From NCBI GenBank assembly GCA_017516065.1, contig JAFWDQ010000012.1, forward strand, positions 54,435 through 118,434: a stretch of DNA of 64,000 bases. Direction: 5' to 3'. The notes below the pieces were generated by a model. The model saw only the letters and a program-made list of their open reading frames with translations, was not told where the DNA came from and did no database searches. A program made the position numbers and the translations under genes. This document shows, one piece after another, positions 45,900 through 57,549 of this stretch (position 1 is the stretch's first letter; the number at the start of each line of letters is the position of its first letter). Source of the DNA: Oscillospiraceae bacterium (GTDB taxonomy: Bacteria; Bacillota; Clostridia; Oscillospirales; Oscillospiraceae).

Positions 45900-46692
45900 A
45901 CCGGTATTGCACCACGTCCCCGTGGCGGCTGCTGATCTCCACGGTCAGATTCGGACAACTGGCCGCGAGAAACTCCGCCAGCGGCTCGCAGATCACGTTT
46001 TCCGTGGGGAAGTGACCGGCGTCGATGAGATTGATTCCGATGGCTCTGGCATCAAGAAAATCGTTGTACTTCAGATCTGCCGTCACGAATGTATCGCAGC
46101 CCAGGGCCTTTGCGGCGAGCATGCTGCTGCCGCAGGCGCCGCCGCCCACAGCCACTTTATGTACCGGCACACCGGCGTCGTGACACCGGACGCCGGGGGT
46201 GTTCAGGGCGGTCTTCACGTGATAGATGAAGTCGGACATCGGTTTCGGGCCCTCCATCCAGAGGCCGGCGCGGCCCAGACCATAGGGCTCGTCCCAGTCA
46301 TCCTCGCCGTCGGGCTCCAGGATTTCCGTTTCCGCCAGCGACAGAGCCCGGGCAAGGGCGTCGTTGACACCGTTGCGCACCAGGTCCAGATTTGTGTGCA
46401 TGCAGACCGCGGAGATACCGCTTTGCACCAGAGCCCGTACCGTACGGCCCGTGGGGTCCTGATCGGTGACAGAGCGCAGGGGGTGGAAGATGACGGGATG
46501 GTGGGACACGATGAGTTGGGCTTCCGTTTCCGCCGCCTCCCGGACCACCTCTTCGGTGATATCCAGAGCGATCAGGACCTTGGAGACCGGCTGCGCCGCC
46601 TCTCCCACAAGGAATCCGGCGTTGTCAAAGTCCATCTGCAGTTTTGTCGGGGCGTACCCGTCCAGCAGCGTAAAGATTTCATGTACGGTCAT
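45898..46692 (-). CDS. Nif3-like dinuclear metal centre protein
   Basis: A 264-residue Nif3/YqfO/YbgI-family protein. Metal-ligand motifs are visible in LIVSHHPVIFHP near residue 60, CMHTNLDLV near residue 96 and INLIDAGHFPTE near residue 220 (His and Glu). The family forms a hexameric ring with two metal ions per subunit and has no firmly known activity; GTP cyclohydrolase-like action has been suggested. It shares a 14-base overlap with trmK, the usual neighbour in Firmicutes. The extra PII-like insertion of Bacillus YqfO is absent. Confidence 0.92.
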   Translation of the reverse strand: MTVHEIFTLLDGYAPTKLQMDFDNAGFLVGEAAQPVSKVLIALDITEEVVREAAETEAQLIVSHHPVIFHPLRSVTDQDPTGRTVRALVQSGISAVCMHTNLDLVRNGVNDALARALSLAETEILEPDGEDDWDEPYGLGRAGLWMEGPKPMSDFIYHVKTALNTPGVRCHDAGVPVHKVAVGGGACGSSMLAAKALGCDTFVTADLKYNDFLDARAIGINLIDAGHFPTENVICEPLAEFLAASCPNLTVEISSRHGDVVQYR

Positions 46693-47392
46693 GGTTCAGC
46701 AACTCCCTTTCTCTGCGCAGAGCAGAGAGATCTTCTTCAAATTCCCTGACTCGGGGAATGTCACAGGCCTTGCCGGAGCGCCGGGCTCCCTCCAGGGCCT
46801 TCTCCAGACGACGGATCTGCCGGTCCAAATATTCCGGCATCAGGGGATCGTCGGAGTCCAGCAGAGGACGGCTGAGATACTGCTCCGCCGGGGACAGCGC
46901 GCAGGGCGCGTCAGTGCCCCGTGCGGCCAGGACACAGTAGACGGTCCCGTTTTCCCGGACAAGCGATTCCGCCTCCACGGCGAGGCCCAGCCGGGCCAGT
47001 GTGCGGCGCAGCTGCTCCGCTTTCGTCATGGGCTGCAGAAGCAACAGACAGCCTGTCTCCCGGCACCATGGGGCGTCGGCCAGAAGATTGGCGATGGTCT
47101 CCCCTCCCATGCCGGCCACTACGATACAGTCGGCCTCCCCGGGGACTATGACCGAGAGGCCGCTGCCCAGGCGCAGCTCGATCTGATCTTCCAGCCCCGC
47201 CTCCCGCACGGCGCGCCGGGCCTTGGCCAGCGGATCGGCGCGGAGGTCCGTAGCAATGACGTGCGCGGCCAGACCAGATCTGACCAGATTCACCGGCAGC
47301 AGACCGTGGTCTGTCCCGATGTCCGCCACCCGGCTGCCGGCCGGGATATGGGCTGCGATGGCCGACAGTCGGACTGACAGCTTCTTTTCCAT
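46679..47392 (-). CDS. trmK: tRNA (adenine22-N1)-methyltransferase TrmK
   Basis: A 237-residue SAM-dependent methyltransferase that makes m1A22 in tRNA. The SAM site is in VADIGTDHGLLPV near residue 23, followed by ATDLRADPLAKAR near residue 47. The family motif VVAGMGGETI lies near residue 90 and the QPMTKAEQLR motif near residue 118. A helical C-terminal coiled-coil-like tail (about 170-237) is typical. It overlaps nif3 and starts downstream of a terminator, with GAGG close to its ATG. Confidence 0.92.
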   Translation of the reverse strand: MEKKLSVRLSAIAAHIPAGSRVADIGTDHGLLPVNLVRSGLAAHVIATDLRADPLAKARRAVREAGLEDQIELRLGSGLSVIVPGEADCIVVAGMGGETIANLLADAPWCRETGCLLLLQPMTKAEQLRRTLARLGLAVEAESLVRENGTVYCVLAARGTDAPCALSPAEQYLSRPLLDSDDPLMPEYLDRQIRRLEKALEGARRSGKACDIPRVREFEEDLSALRRERELLNHDRT

Positions 47393-47412
47393 AGAGATAC
47401 CTCAATGATTCC

Positions 47413-47443
47413 AAAAAACGTAAGGGAGAGTCCCTTACGTTTT
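47413..47443 (-). terminator. Terminator of the DUF1858 gene
   Basis: On the minus strand AAAACGTAAGGGA and TCCCTTACGTTTT form a 13-bp stem with loop CTC, followed by two further T residues. Confidence 0.88.
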
Positions 47444-47462
47444 CTGGCCGTTCGTATTCTGC

Positions 47463-47663
47463 TTACGCGCCGATCATGGAGTTGATCTTCTCAAGAAGCT
47501 GCTCCACATCCACGCCGTGGACCTCACAGGCCTGCTCAATGGTCTCGCTTCTGGCAGACGGGCAGCCCAGGCAGTGCATGCCGATGGCAAGAAACGCAGG
47601 GGCCGTCTCCGGCGCAACGTCCAGAATGTTTCCGATGATGGTATCCTTTGTGATCTTTTCCAT
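47463..47663 (-). CDS. DUF1858 domain protein
   Basis: A 66-residue single-domain protein. It has the DUF1858 pattern: TIIGNILDVAPETAPAFLAI, then GMHCLGCPSARSETIEQAC with a CxxC pair near residue 34, and a C-terminal helix. Such small proteins resemble the N-terminal domains of hybrid-cluster and ScdA/RIC-type iron-sulfur proteins; a redox or metal role is likely but not shown. ATG 47663 is preferred, since the GGAGG is only 2 bases from the alternative ATG 47672. It ends the lon-engB transcript. Confidence 0.83.
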   Translation of the reverse strand: MEKITKDTIIGNILDVAPETAPAFLAIGMHCLGCPSARSETIEQACEVHGVDVEQLLEKINSMIGA

Positions 47664-47697
47664 AGTTATCATTTCCTCCTTGATAAATGTTTCATGT

Positions 47698-48279
47698 TTA
47701 TAAAAGTGCTTCCAGACAGGAGATCAGCTCGCCGCGACCAGTTCCCTTCTCTGCGGAAAAGGGGATCAATCGGACGGAGTCCGGAAGATCAAGAGTTTCG
47801 CGAATCAGCGACAGATTGGGTTCGATTTCGCTCTTTTTCAGCTTGTCCAGCTTATTGGCAAGGACCACGCAGGGGCAGGCGTTGGAGCGGAACCATTCGA
47901 ACATGACCACGTCGTCCGCGGTGGGCTTATGCCGGGCGTCTACGATCAGGACGCCGAGACTGATGTGGTCCGTCTCGGAGAAAAACGCCTCCATCAGCCG
48001 GGCCCAGCGCTGTTTTTCCGCCGCCGAGACCCTGGCGTAGCCGTAGCCAGGCAGATCCACGATATACAGGCTCTTGTCCACCAGAAAATAGTTGATCTGC
48101 CGTGTCTTTCCCGGTGAAGAGCCCACCCGGGCCATCTGCCTGCGGTTCAGGATGCAGTTGATGACAGAGGATTTCCCCACGTTGGAGCGGCCGGCAAAGA
48201 CGGCCTGGGGCAGCGGGTCCCGAAGGAAATCGGAGGGTCGGGCAGCACCGCGGATAAATTCCACATTCTGGGTATTCAC
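47698..48279 (-). CDS. engB: Ribosome biogenesis GTPase EngB/YsxC
   Basis: A 193-residue TrmE-Era-EngA-like GTPase needed for 50S assembly. G motifs: AGRSNVGKSSVIN near residue 30 (G1), the switch threonine in SSPGKTRQINYF near residue 60, DLPGYGYA near residue 75 (G3) and LANKLDKLKKSE near residue 140 (G4). It sits 12 bases downstream of lon, as in Bacillus. Confidence 0.95.
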   Translation of the reverse strand: MNTQNVEFIRGAARPSDFLRDPLPQAVFAGRSNVGKSSVINCILNRRQMARVGSSPGKTRQINYFLVDKSLYIVDLPGYGYARVSAAEKQRWARLMEAFFSETDHISLGVLIVDARHKPTADDVVMFEWFRSNACPCVVLANKLDKLKKSEIEPNLSLIRETLDLPDSVRLIPFSAEKGTGRGELISCLEALL

Positions 48280-48291
48280 GACGTGTCTCCC

Positions 48292-50676
<2,385 letters not shown>

Positions 50677-50766
50677 TGCGTCACCTTTTTGTATCTTGTA
50701 TCAAAAAATGGTCGGAAATCGGGGCGTTGTACCGCTCGCCAGACGGCGGGGTGCGCCTGAAATGGA

Positions 50767-50799
50767 AACAGGAGACGGAAAACATCCCCGTCCCCTGTT
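50767..50799 (-). terminator. Hairpin after clpX
   Basis: AACAGGAGACGG (50767-50778) and CCGTCCCCTGTT (50788-50799) form a 12-bp stem on the minus strand with one wobble, followed by TCC and a T-rich stretch; partial terminator between clpX and lon. Confidence 0.6.
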
Positions 50800-50808
50800 G
50801 TCATCCGG

Positions 50809-52143
50809 TTATGCGCCCATGGCCTCCTCTGATGCGTCCGGGATGGTCTGGGCTTCCTCCCCTGCATTGCTGGTGCTCTCGGCGGGCCGCAGACGGGCTG
50901 GGTTGCGCTTGATGATGGGAGGCTCGTTATCCGTCACGCATGCGCCGGTGATGGTGACGGCTTCGATGTCACGGTTGGTGGGCACGTCATACATGATCTG
51001 CTGCATGATGCTCTCCACCACGGCGCGAAGTCCGCGGGCACCGATGCCGCGCTCAATGGAGAGGTCGGCAATGGCCTCCAGAGCGCTCTGCTCAAAGGTC
51101 AGGTCCACGTCATCGTAACGCAGCAGACACTGATACTGCTTGATCAGCGCGTTCTTCGGCTCCGTGAGGATCTGGATCATCTGGTCCCGGGTCAGGGCCT
51201 CCAGGGGGGCGATGACGGGCAGACGGCCTACCAGCTCGGGAATAATGCCGTATTTGAGAAGGTCATGGGGACGGACCTCTTTGTAAAGATCGGTAAGATT
51301 CTTGTCCTTCTTGCTCTGGATCTCTGCGCCGAAGCCGAGACCCTTGTGGTCCATGCGGGATTCCACGATCTTTTCGATGCCGTCAAAGGCGCCGCCGCAG
51401 ATGAACAGGATCTTACTGGTATCGATCTGGATGAATTCCTGATGGGGGTGCTTCCGGCCGCCCTGAGGCGGCACGTTGGCCACGGTGCCCTCCAGCAGCT
51501 TCAGCAGTGCCTGCTGTACGCCCTCGCCGGACACGTCCCGGGTGATGGAGGTGTTCTCGCTTTTCCGGGCGATCTTATCCAGCTCGTCGATGTAGACGAT
51601 GCCGTGCTGGGCCAGGTCCACATCGTAGTCGGCGGCCTGGAGCAGACGAACCAGGATGTTCTCCACGTCGTCGCCCACGTAGCCGGCCTCTGTCAGAGTG
51701 GTGGCGTCGGCGATGGCGAAGGGAACGTGGAGGAACCGGGCCAGGGTCTGGGCAAACAGGGTCTTGCCGCAGCCGGTGGGACCGAACATGAGGATGTTGC
51801 TCTTCTGCAGTTCTACCTCATTGTCCTTGTCAGCACCGTAACAGATGCGCTTGTAGTGGTTGTATACGGCCACGGAAAGGGTGATCTTCGCCTGCTCCTG
51901 ACCGATCACGTACTTGTTCAGATGCTCATGGATCTCCCGGGGCGTGGGGAGCACGTCGCCCTTGCGGAACACAGAGGGCAGTGTGCTGGTCTCCTCCTGC
52001 ATGCGGTTGCCCAGGATCCCGTTGCACAGTGCCACGCACTCGTTGCAGATGTAAACGCCGGGGCCGGCAATGATCCGCTCAACCTTGTCCTGCGTCTTGC
52101 CGCAGAAGGAACAGCGGTATTTTTTGTCTTCGTTGTTTTTCAT
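50809..52143 (-). CDS. clpX: ATP-dependent Clp protease ATPase ClpX
   Basis: A 444-residue ClpX unfoldase that feeds ClpP. The N-terminal C4 zinc-binding domain (CSFCGK and CNECVALC) lies at residues 11-40. The AAA+ module has [11 protein letters not shown] near residue 118, [12 protein letters not shown] near residue 180 and the ClpP-binding IGF-type loop near [11 protein letters not shown] (about 266). The C-terminal sensor-2 region has [12 protein letters not shown]. An extra tail of about 20 residues rich in Glu, Ala and Thr follows the core. Confidence 0.96.
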   Translation of the reverse strand: MKNNEDKKYRCSFCGKTQDKVERIIAGPGVYICNECVALCNGILGNRMQEETSTLPSVFRKGDVLPTPREIHEHLNKYVIGQEQAKITLSVAVYNHYKRICYGADKDNEVELQKSNILMFGPTGCGKTLFAQTLARFLHVPFAIADATTLTEAGYVGDDVENILVRLLQAADYDVDLAQHGIVYIDELDKIARKSENTSITRDVSGEGVQQALLKLLEGTVANVPPQGGRKHPHQEFIQIDTSKILFICGGAFDGIEKIVESRMDHKGLGFGAEIQSKKDKNLTDLYKEVRPHDLLKYGIIPELVGRLPVIAPLEALTRDQMIQILTEPKNALIKQYQCLLRYDDVDLTFEQSALEAIADLSIERGIGARGLRAVVESIMQQIMYDVPTNRDIEAVTITGACVTDNEPPIIKRNPARLRPAESTSNAGEEAQTIPDASEEAMGA

Positions 52144-52163
52144 ATTGTCAGTCTCCTACCGGC

Positions 52164-52745
52164 TCAGCGCTTGTAAAACACCTTGTCGATCAGGCCGTAG
52201 TCCAGGGCCTCCTGGGCGGACATGAAATGGTCGCGCTCGCAGTCCCGCTCGATCTCCTCCACCGGCTTGCCGGTGTTCTCGGAGAGGATCCGGTTCAGGT
52301 CGCGCTTCATGCGGAGAATGCGCTCCGCCATGATCTGGATATCGGTCGCCTGACCCTGGCTGCCGCCGGAGGGCTGGTGGATCATGATCTCTGCGTTGGG
52401 CAGCGCGTACCGCTTTCCCTTTGCACCGGAGGAGAGCAGGAACGCCCCCATGCTGGCAGCCATGCCGATGCAGATGGTGCTCACATCAGGCTTGACGTAC
52501 TGCATGGTATCATAGATCGCCATGCCGGCTGTGATCACACCGCCGGGGCTGTTGATATACAGCTGAATATCCTTGTCAGGATCCTGGGACTCCAGATACA
52601 GGAGCTGGGCCACCACCAGACTGGCGGTGGTGTCGTTCACTTCTTCGGACAGGAAAATGATCCGGTCATTCAGCAGACGGGAGAAAATGTCATAAGACCG
52701 TTCTCCGCGATTGGTTTGCTCTACGACATACGGCACTAAGCTCAT
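52164..52745 (-). CDS. clpP: Clp protease proteolytic subunit ClpP
   Basis: A 193-residue ClpP. The Ser-His-Asp triad is visible: Ser in GMAASMGAF near residue 97, His in IHQPSGG near residue 122 and Asp in [12 protein letters not shown] near residue 171. ATG 52745 ([11 protein letters not shown]) is the start, with AAGGAG 8 bases upstream; the longer frame to 52799 has no support. It is followed 20 bases later by clpX. The 120 bases between tig and clpP hold GC-rich hairpins but no clear CtsR or CIRCE element. Confidence 0.97.
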   Translation of the reverse strand: MSLVPYVVEQTNRGERSYDIFSRLLNDRIIFLSEEVNDTTASLVVAQLLYLESQDPDKDIQLYINSPGGVITAGMAIYDTMQYVKPDVSTICIGMAASMGAFLLSSGAKGKRYALPNAEIMIHQPSGGSQGQATDIQIMAERILRMKRDLNRILSENTGKPVEEIERDCERDHFMSAQEALDYGLIDKVFYKR

Positions 52746-52865
52746 TGAATACACTCCTTTCGCAAACGGGAAAAAACGATACTTTGCCGTGCGCGGCACA
52801 GGTATGACCGCGCCGCGCGGGACGCGGGTCTCCGGCTCTACAAAGTATAGCCGGGAGTGGTAAAT

Positions 52866-54242
52866 TTATTCAGCGGGAGTCTCCGCTTCCTCCGCGGGCA
52901 CGGGCTCCTCAGCGGGAGTTTCGGCTTCCTCGGCGGGCGCCTCTTCCTCTTCTTCCTCGGGCTCCGGCAGGGGAACGGCGTTCTCCATCATGATCTCGCC
53001 GGCCTTCTTCATGCGGAAATTGCGGATGGCGGTGGCAGGATCGATGTGTTCCTTGACCTCGTCCTCCGTGGCCTGATACTGCAGAGCCAGCAGAGCGTAC
53101 TCGTGCGCAATATCCTCCTCGGTAGGCTGGATGTCCTCTGCCTTGGCGATGGCCTCGAGGACCAGCTCGCTCTGGACGCGGAACTTCGCAGACTCCTCCA
53201 GGTACTTGGCCAGATACTCCTCCTCCACCTGGAGCGCGCTGGCCAGCACGCCCACGTCCTTGACAGCCATGGGCAGGCCGTAGTTCTGGGAGAACTCCTC
53301 CATGGTGCGCTCCATGCTGGACTGCAGCATGGCGTCGGGGATATCGACTTCCATATCCTCCGCGATCTTGCGGATGAGGTTGTCGTGGAACACGCGCTTG
53401 GCGTAGTTTTCCTTCCGGGTGCGGACCTTGTTTTCGATGTCAGCCCGCAGCTCGTCCAGAGTCTCAAACTCGGACACATCCTTGGCGAAGTCGTCGTCCA
53501 GAGTGACGCCCATCTTCTCGCGGATGTCGTTGACCTTGATTTTGAACTCCGCTTCCTTGCCGCCCAGTTCGCTGTTGTACTTCTCCGGGAAGGTGACGAA
53601 GATGGACTTCTCATCACCGGTGGAGAAGCCGACGATCTGCTCCTCAAAGCCGGGGATGAACTGTCCGGAGCCCAGAGTCAGATCAAAGTTGTCGGCCTGG
53701 CCGCCCTTGAATGCCTCACCGTCGATGAAGCCCTCGAAGTTGATGTTCACGATATCGCCCATCTTGGCGGGACGGTCCACGCTCTGCGTCTGCATGGCGC
53801 GCTCGATGAGCACCTTCATGGAATCGGCGATGTCGTCCTCTGTGACCTCGGTGGAGGGCTTGACGGCCTCAATGCCCTTATAGGCCTTCAGCTTGGCTTC
53901 CGGCGCGACGGTAAATACGATTTTGAACGTAAAGCCTTCCTTGCCGACGCTGACGACCTCAGGCTCGGGGATGCTGGAGGCGTAAAAGCCCTCCTTGTGG
54001 ATAAACTCACGGCACGCCTTGGGGAAGAACTCCTCCATGGCGTCCTCATAGAAGATATTGGAGCCGTACATGCCCTCGACGACCTTCCGGGGCGCTCTGC
54101 CCTTCCGGAAGCCGGGCACGCTCAGCTGGGAGCGGTTTTTCAGATAAGAGCGTTCAACTGCCTCTTCAAACTCCTCGGGGCCCACTTCGACCTCGATGGC
54201 AACGACATTATTCTCTCTGCGTTCTACATCTTTTACGTTCAT
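52866..54242 (-). CDS. tig: Trigger factor
   Basis: A 458-residue ribosome-bound chaperone and prolyl isomerase. The N-terminal ribosome-binding domain carries the signature VPGFRKGRAPRKVVE near residue 42. The PPIase (FKBP-like) domain spans about 150-240, and the C-terminal helical arms about 250-420. An additional acidic tail of about 40 residues (PEPEEEEEEAPAEEAETPAE and a repeat of the EEAETPAE unit) extends past the usual end. tig heads the tig-clpP-clpX-lon-engB run. Confidence 0.95.
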   Translation of the reverse strand: MNVKDVERRENNVVAIEVEVGPEEFEEAVERSYLKNRSQLSVPGFRKGRAPRKVVEGMYGSNIFYEDAMEEFFPKACREFIHKEGFYASSIPEPEVVSVGKEGFTFKIVFTVAPEAKLKAYKGIEAVKPSTEVTEDDIADSMKVLIERAMQTQSVDRPAKMGDIVNINFEGFIDGEAFKGGQADNFDLTLGSGQFIPGFEEQIVGFSTGDEKSIFVTFPEKYNSELGGKEAEFKIKVNDIREKMGVTLDDDFAKDVSEFETLDELRADIENKVRTRKENYAKRVFHDNLIRKIAEDMEVDIPDAMLQSSMERTMEEFSQNYGLPMAVKDVGVLASALQVEEEYLAKYLEESAKFRVQSELVLEAIAKAEDIQPTEEDIAHEYALLALQYQATEDEVKEHIDPATAIRNFRMKKAGEIMMENAVPLPEPEEEEEEAPAEEAETPAEEPVPAEEAETPAE

Positions 54243-54356
54243 AAATGTATTTCCTCCTACTACTCACTGGTGCCGGTTCTGTCCCCTGTCAGGCAACAGG
54301 CCGTACAAAAATAGAATATCACAAATTGAATCAAATTTCCAGCTTTATTTTCAGTT

Positions 54357-55040
54357 TCAGCGTATTTTTTTCGGCACAAAAGCCAGATGATCGGCGGATA
54401 TCAGCGTGTAAGCCACACCCCGGACCGTCTCATCCACGGCCAGACTGCAGCTGGCACCGTGGAGATGGCCGTAATAACAGGCACAGACGCCGTACTGTTC
54501 CAGCAGAGACAGGATCTCGGGGCAGCTGTAACCCTGATAGCGTGGCGGGTAGTGCAGGAAGCACAGCTTCTCCCTGTCCCCTGCCGCCTGCAGAGACGCC
54601 TCCAGCCGGATCAGCTCGCGGCGGAACACCTTTTCGCTGTGGGGCTCCGCGTCCTCCTCATAAAACCAGCCCCGGGTGCCGCACAGGGCGGTATCCCCAT
54701 AGAAATGACAGTTATTGTGGAGAAAGTCCAGCTTGTGAAACCCGTTTTGGACGAAAAACGCCTTCATTTTCGTAACGGTGTTCCACCAGTAGTCGTGATT
54801 CCCCTTCACGATCAGTTTGCGGCCCGGTAAATCGTTGAGAAACGCGAAATCCTCCCGGGCGGATTCCAAGCTCATGGCCCAGGAGATATCTCCGCACAGG
54901 ACGATCGTATCCTCCTCCGACAGGGCGGAAAAAGCGTCCCTGAGCTTGTCGACGTAGCCCTCCCAGCTGCCGCCGAACACATCCATGGGCTTGTCCGTTC
55001 CCAGAGAGAGATGGGTGTCCCCTATCGCATAGAGCGCCAA
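54357..55040 (-). CDS. Metallophosphoesterase, calcineurin-like
   Basis: A 227-residue phosphoesterase with all metal-ligand motifs: AIGDTHL near residue 5, VLCGDISW near residue 49, VKGNHDYWW near residue 79, CFLHYPP near residue 160 and YYGHLHG near residue 192. The start is TTG 55040, with AAGGAG 7 bases upstream and 11 bases after the thrC stop; no ATG with a ribosome-binding site exists nearby. Substrate unknown. Probably cotranscribed with thrC. Confidence 0.85.
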   Translation of the reverse strand: MALYAIGDTHLSLGTDKPMDVFGGSWEGYVDKLRDAFSALSEEDTIVLCGDISWAMSLESAREDFAFLNDLPGRKLIVKGNHDYWWNTVTKMKAFFVQNGFHKLDFLHNNCHFYGDTALCGTRGWFYEEDAEPHSEKVFRRELIRLEASLQAAGDREKLCFLHYPPRYQGYSCPEILSLLEQYGVCACYYGHLHGASCSLAVDETVRGVAYTLISADHLAFVPKKIR

Positions 55041-55051
55041 CGGAACGCTCC

Positions 55052-56536
55052 TTACGCCATGGCGGATACCGGGGGATACATGCCGTCCGGCTCCACGCAG
55101 TCGGTGAAGCGCACGGCTCGTCCCCGGAGACCGCACAGCGGCGCGGGACCCTGCACGCCGGTGCGCCTGCCCAGCTCGTCAATGGCGTCCAGACCCGCGG
55201 GAGGCGTCTTGTCCCCCAGAGCCCGGAGCACGCTGTCAGAGAACTTGAAGGGGCTGGCGGTGGAGGCCAGAATGCAGATATCGCTGTCACCGGTATCGGC
55301 GCGGTACTGAGAGAGCACGTCTACGCCCACGGCGGTATGGGTGTCGATGAGATAGTTCTGCTCCGTCCAGACCTTCCCGATGGCGGCGGCGGTCTTCGTA
55401 TCGTCGCAGAAGCCGCCCCAGAACAGGCCGGCGATCTTCTCGCGGAGGGCCGCGGGGATCTCATAGCGGCCGGTCTCCGTCAGCTGCTTCATGCAGCTGC
55501 GGACCAGCGCGTCGTCCTGGCCGGAGACCAGGAACAGAAGCCGCTCCAGATTGCTGGAGATCAGGATATCCATGGAGGGCGACGTGGTCATGTGGAAGGG
55601 CCGGTTTCTGTCATAGACGCCGGTGCGCAGGAAGTCCGTGAGGACGTTATTGGCGTTGGAGGCACAGATGAGCCGCTTCACGGGAAGGCCCATCTGTCCG
55701 GCGTAACAGGCGGCCAGGATATTGCCGAAATTTCCGGTGGGCACGCAGATGTTGACAGCCTGTCCCGGTTCGATGACGCCGTCCCGGTACAGGTCGCACC
55801 AGGCGGAGATGTAGTAGACGATCTGGGGCAGGACACGGCCCCAGTTGATGGAGTTGGCCGAGGACAGCCTCAGGCCCTTTCCGTCCAGGACCTTTCTGAA
55901 ATCAGCGTCGGAGAAGATACGCTTTACGCCGTTCTGGGTATCGTCAAAGTTGCCGTTGACCGCGCACACGCCGACGTTGCCGCCAGTCTGGGTGATCATC
56001 TGCAGTTTCTGCACATCGGACACACCGTCACGGGGATAGAATACCAGGATCTTTGTGCCGTCTACGTCCCGGAAGCCTTCCAGGGCCGCTTTTCCGGTGT
56101 CCCCGGAGGTGGCCACGAGGATGCAGACCGTCCGGTCCTCCTTCTGTTTGCGGATAGAGGCCGCCAGCAGGTGGGGCAGCATCTGCAGGGCCAGATCCTT
56201 GAAGGCGCAGGTAGGGCCGTGCCACAGCTCCAGGCACCGGGTGTTGTCCGCCATGGGGTGCAGGGGCACCACCGCCGGGGTATCGAAGCGGTCGGGGCCG
56301 TAGGCGGCCTCACAGTAGGTCAGAAGCTCCTCCTCGGTGAACTCATCCAGAAACAGCTTCATCACCGCGGCTGCCCGGCGAGGATAGCTCATATCCTTCA
56401 GATGATCCAGCAGCTCAGGCGTCAGCCGGGGCAGCTCCGTGGGGACAAACAGTCCGCCGTCGGGAGCAAGACCCTGCAGGATCGCCTGGGAGGCGGAACA
56501 GGGTTTGGATTTGTCTCTCGTGCTTACATACTGCAT
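55052..56536 (-). CDS. thrC: Threonine synthase
   Basis: A 494-residue PLP enzyme that converts O-phosphohomoserine to threonine. It is of the longer (subgroup 2, E. coli/yeast-like) type. Markers include YVSTRDKSKPCSASQAILQG at the start, the PLP-binding Lys in GPTCAFKDLALQMLPHLL near residue 112, SGDTGKAALEGF near residue 147 and CVPTGNFGNILAACYA near residue 268. It shares a 13-base overlap with the M19 dipeptidase gene upstream. No other threonine gene lies here. Confidence 0.95.
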   Translation of the reverse strand: MQYVSTRDKSKPCSASQAILQGLAPDGGLFVPTELPRLTPELLDHLKDMSYPRRAAAVMKLFLDEFTEEELLTYCEAAYGPDRFDTPAVVPLHPMADNTRCLELWHGPTCAFKDLALQMLPHLLAASIRKQKEDRTVCILVATSGDTGKAALEGFRDVDGTKILVFYPRDGVSDVQKLQMITQTGGNVGVCAVNGNFDDTQNGVKRIFSDADFRKVLDGKGLRLSSANSINWGRVLPQIVYYISAWCDLYRDGVIEPGQAVNICVPTGNFGNILAACYAGQMGLPVKRLICASNANNVLTDFLRTGVYDRNRPFHMTTSPSMDILISSNLERLLFLVSGQDDALVRSCMKQLTETGRYEIPAALREKIAGLFWGGFCDDTKTAAAIGKVWTEQNYLIDTHTAVGVDVLSQYRADTGDSDICILASTASPFKFSDSVLRALGDKTPPAGLDAIDELGRRTGVQGPAPLCGLRGRAVRFTDCVEPDGMYPPVSAMA

Positions 56537-57477
56537 AATATCACTCTCTCCAGATTGTTATAGAACAGGTCTTGTATGGTCTCCTCGCCGACGCCTCGCC
56601 GCCGGAGCCCGTCCCCGATGAGATACAGGTCCTCCACACCCCGGATGGGGGCCGGCAGGGAATCACAGCCGTCCAGGTCACAGCCGAGACAGACGTGCTT
56701 CCCGCCTCCCAGTGCCAGGAAGTGCAGAACATGGTCCAGGGCAGTATCCAGCCCGGCGCCGCCGGTGAAAAGCGTGTATAAATTCAGCCCCGCAACACCG
56801 CCGCAGCGGATCAGGGCCCGGAACTGATCGTCCGTCAGGTTTCGGGAATGGGAACAGATCGCCCTGGCATTCGAGTGACTGGCCACGAAGGGGCTCATCT
56901 GCGCCTCACACAGCGCCGCCACGTCCCAGAAACCGGGCTCCGAGAGGTGCGACACGTCCGGGAGCATCTTCCGCTCCAGCATGGCCCGGACCCAGGCGCG
57001 GCCCTGCTCCGACAGCCCCCGCTCCGGCTGATCCGCGTGGGCGCCGCACAGGACGTTGGCCCTGTTCCAGGTCAGATTGATCAGACGCACGCCCAGCTCA
57101 TGAGCGCGGGCCAGGCTCGCAAGGTCACAGTCCAGCAGGTCCGCTCCCTCCACAGAGAGGAAGGCGGCCATTTTCCCCGCCTCCCCGGCGGACCGATAGT
57201 CCTCCCGGGTCCGGCAGAAGACGATCCGGTCTCTGCAGCGGTCCAACTCCAGAAGAAAGCGGTCAAGGAGGGCTTGGAATACGGTGCCTCCCCCCTGCCG
57301 GTCCATATCCTCCGGGGCCGCCCATAGGGCAAAGCACTGGGCATAGCGGCGATATCTGCCGGCCCGCGTCAGGTCAATCTGCAGCCGGTTTTCCAGCAGC
57401 GTGCCTGTCTCCGCCTCAGCCAGTGCGGAGATCGTGTCACAATGGGCGTCAAAGAGCGCATACGCTTTCGCAGACAA
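56524..57477 (-). CDS. Membrane dipeptidase family (M19)
   Basis: A 317-residue zinc dipeptidase of the renal dipeptidase family. Metal-ligand motifs are in DAHCDTI near residue 10, LSVEGADLL near residue 111 (bridging Glu), DVSHLSEPGF near residue 178 and VASHSNARAI near residue 200. It is cytoplasmic by sequence (no signal). The start is taken as TTG 57477, with GGAGGGG about 10 bases upstream; a TTG at 57525 lacks a site. Likely to cleave dipeptides, including D-amino-acid dipeptides. An operator-like palindrome lies at 57525-57546. Confidence 0.87.
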   Translation of the reverse strand: MSAKAYALFDAHCDTISALAEAETGTLLENRLQIDLTRAGRYRRYAQCFALWAAPEDMDRQGGGTVFQALLDRFLLELDRCRDRIVFCRTREDYRSAGEAGKMAAFLSVEGADLLDCDLASLARAHELGVRLINLTWNRANVLCGAHADQPERGLSEQGRAWVRAMLERKMLPDVSHLSEPGFWDVAALCEAQMSPFVASHSNARAICSHSRNLTDDQFRALIRCGGVAGLNLYTLFTGGAGLDTALDHVLHFLALGGGKHVCLGCDLDGCDSLPAPIRGVEDLYLIGDGLRRRGVGEETIQDLFYNNLERVILCSM

Positions 57478-57524
57478 TCTGCGATCCCCTCCTGTTTTCA
57501 GAATACCATAGGGCTCCCTCTTCA

Positions 57525-57546
57525 AAGTGTGATATATACCACACTT
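57525..57546. promoter_or_regulatory. CRP/FNR-like palindrome upstream of the M19 gene
   Basis: AAGTGTGATATATACCACACTT: arms of 7 bp around an AT-rich centre; TGTGA-N6-CCACA is one base away from the CRP-type consensus TGTGA-N6-TCACA. It lies in the 72-base gap between yraN and the M19 gene. Confidence 0.45.
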
Positions 57547-57549
57547 CTT

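Noticed and set aside
45700..46749. Plus-strand open frame of 349 codons across rnpB and the nif3-like gene
   Set aside because: It starts inside RNase P RNA, passes through a perfect terminator and lies antisense to a well-conserved protein.
52746..52865. CIRCE or CtsR box upstream of clpP
   Set aside because: There are GC hairpins and an 8-bp ATACTTTG/CAAAGTAT inverted repeat 54 bases apart, but neither the TTAGCACTC palindrome nor the GGTCAAA direct repeats.
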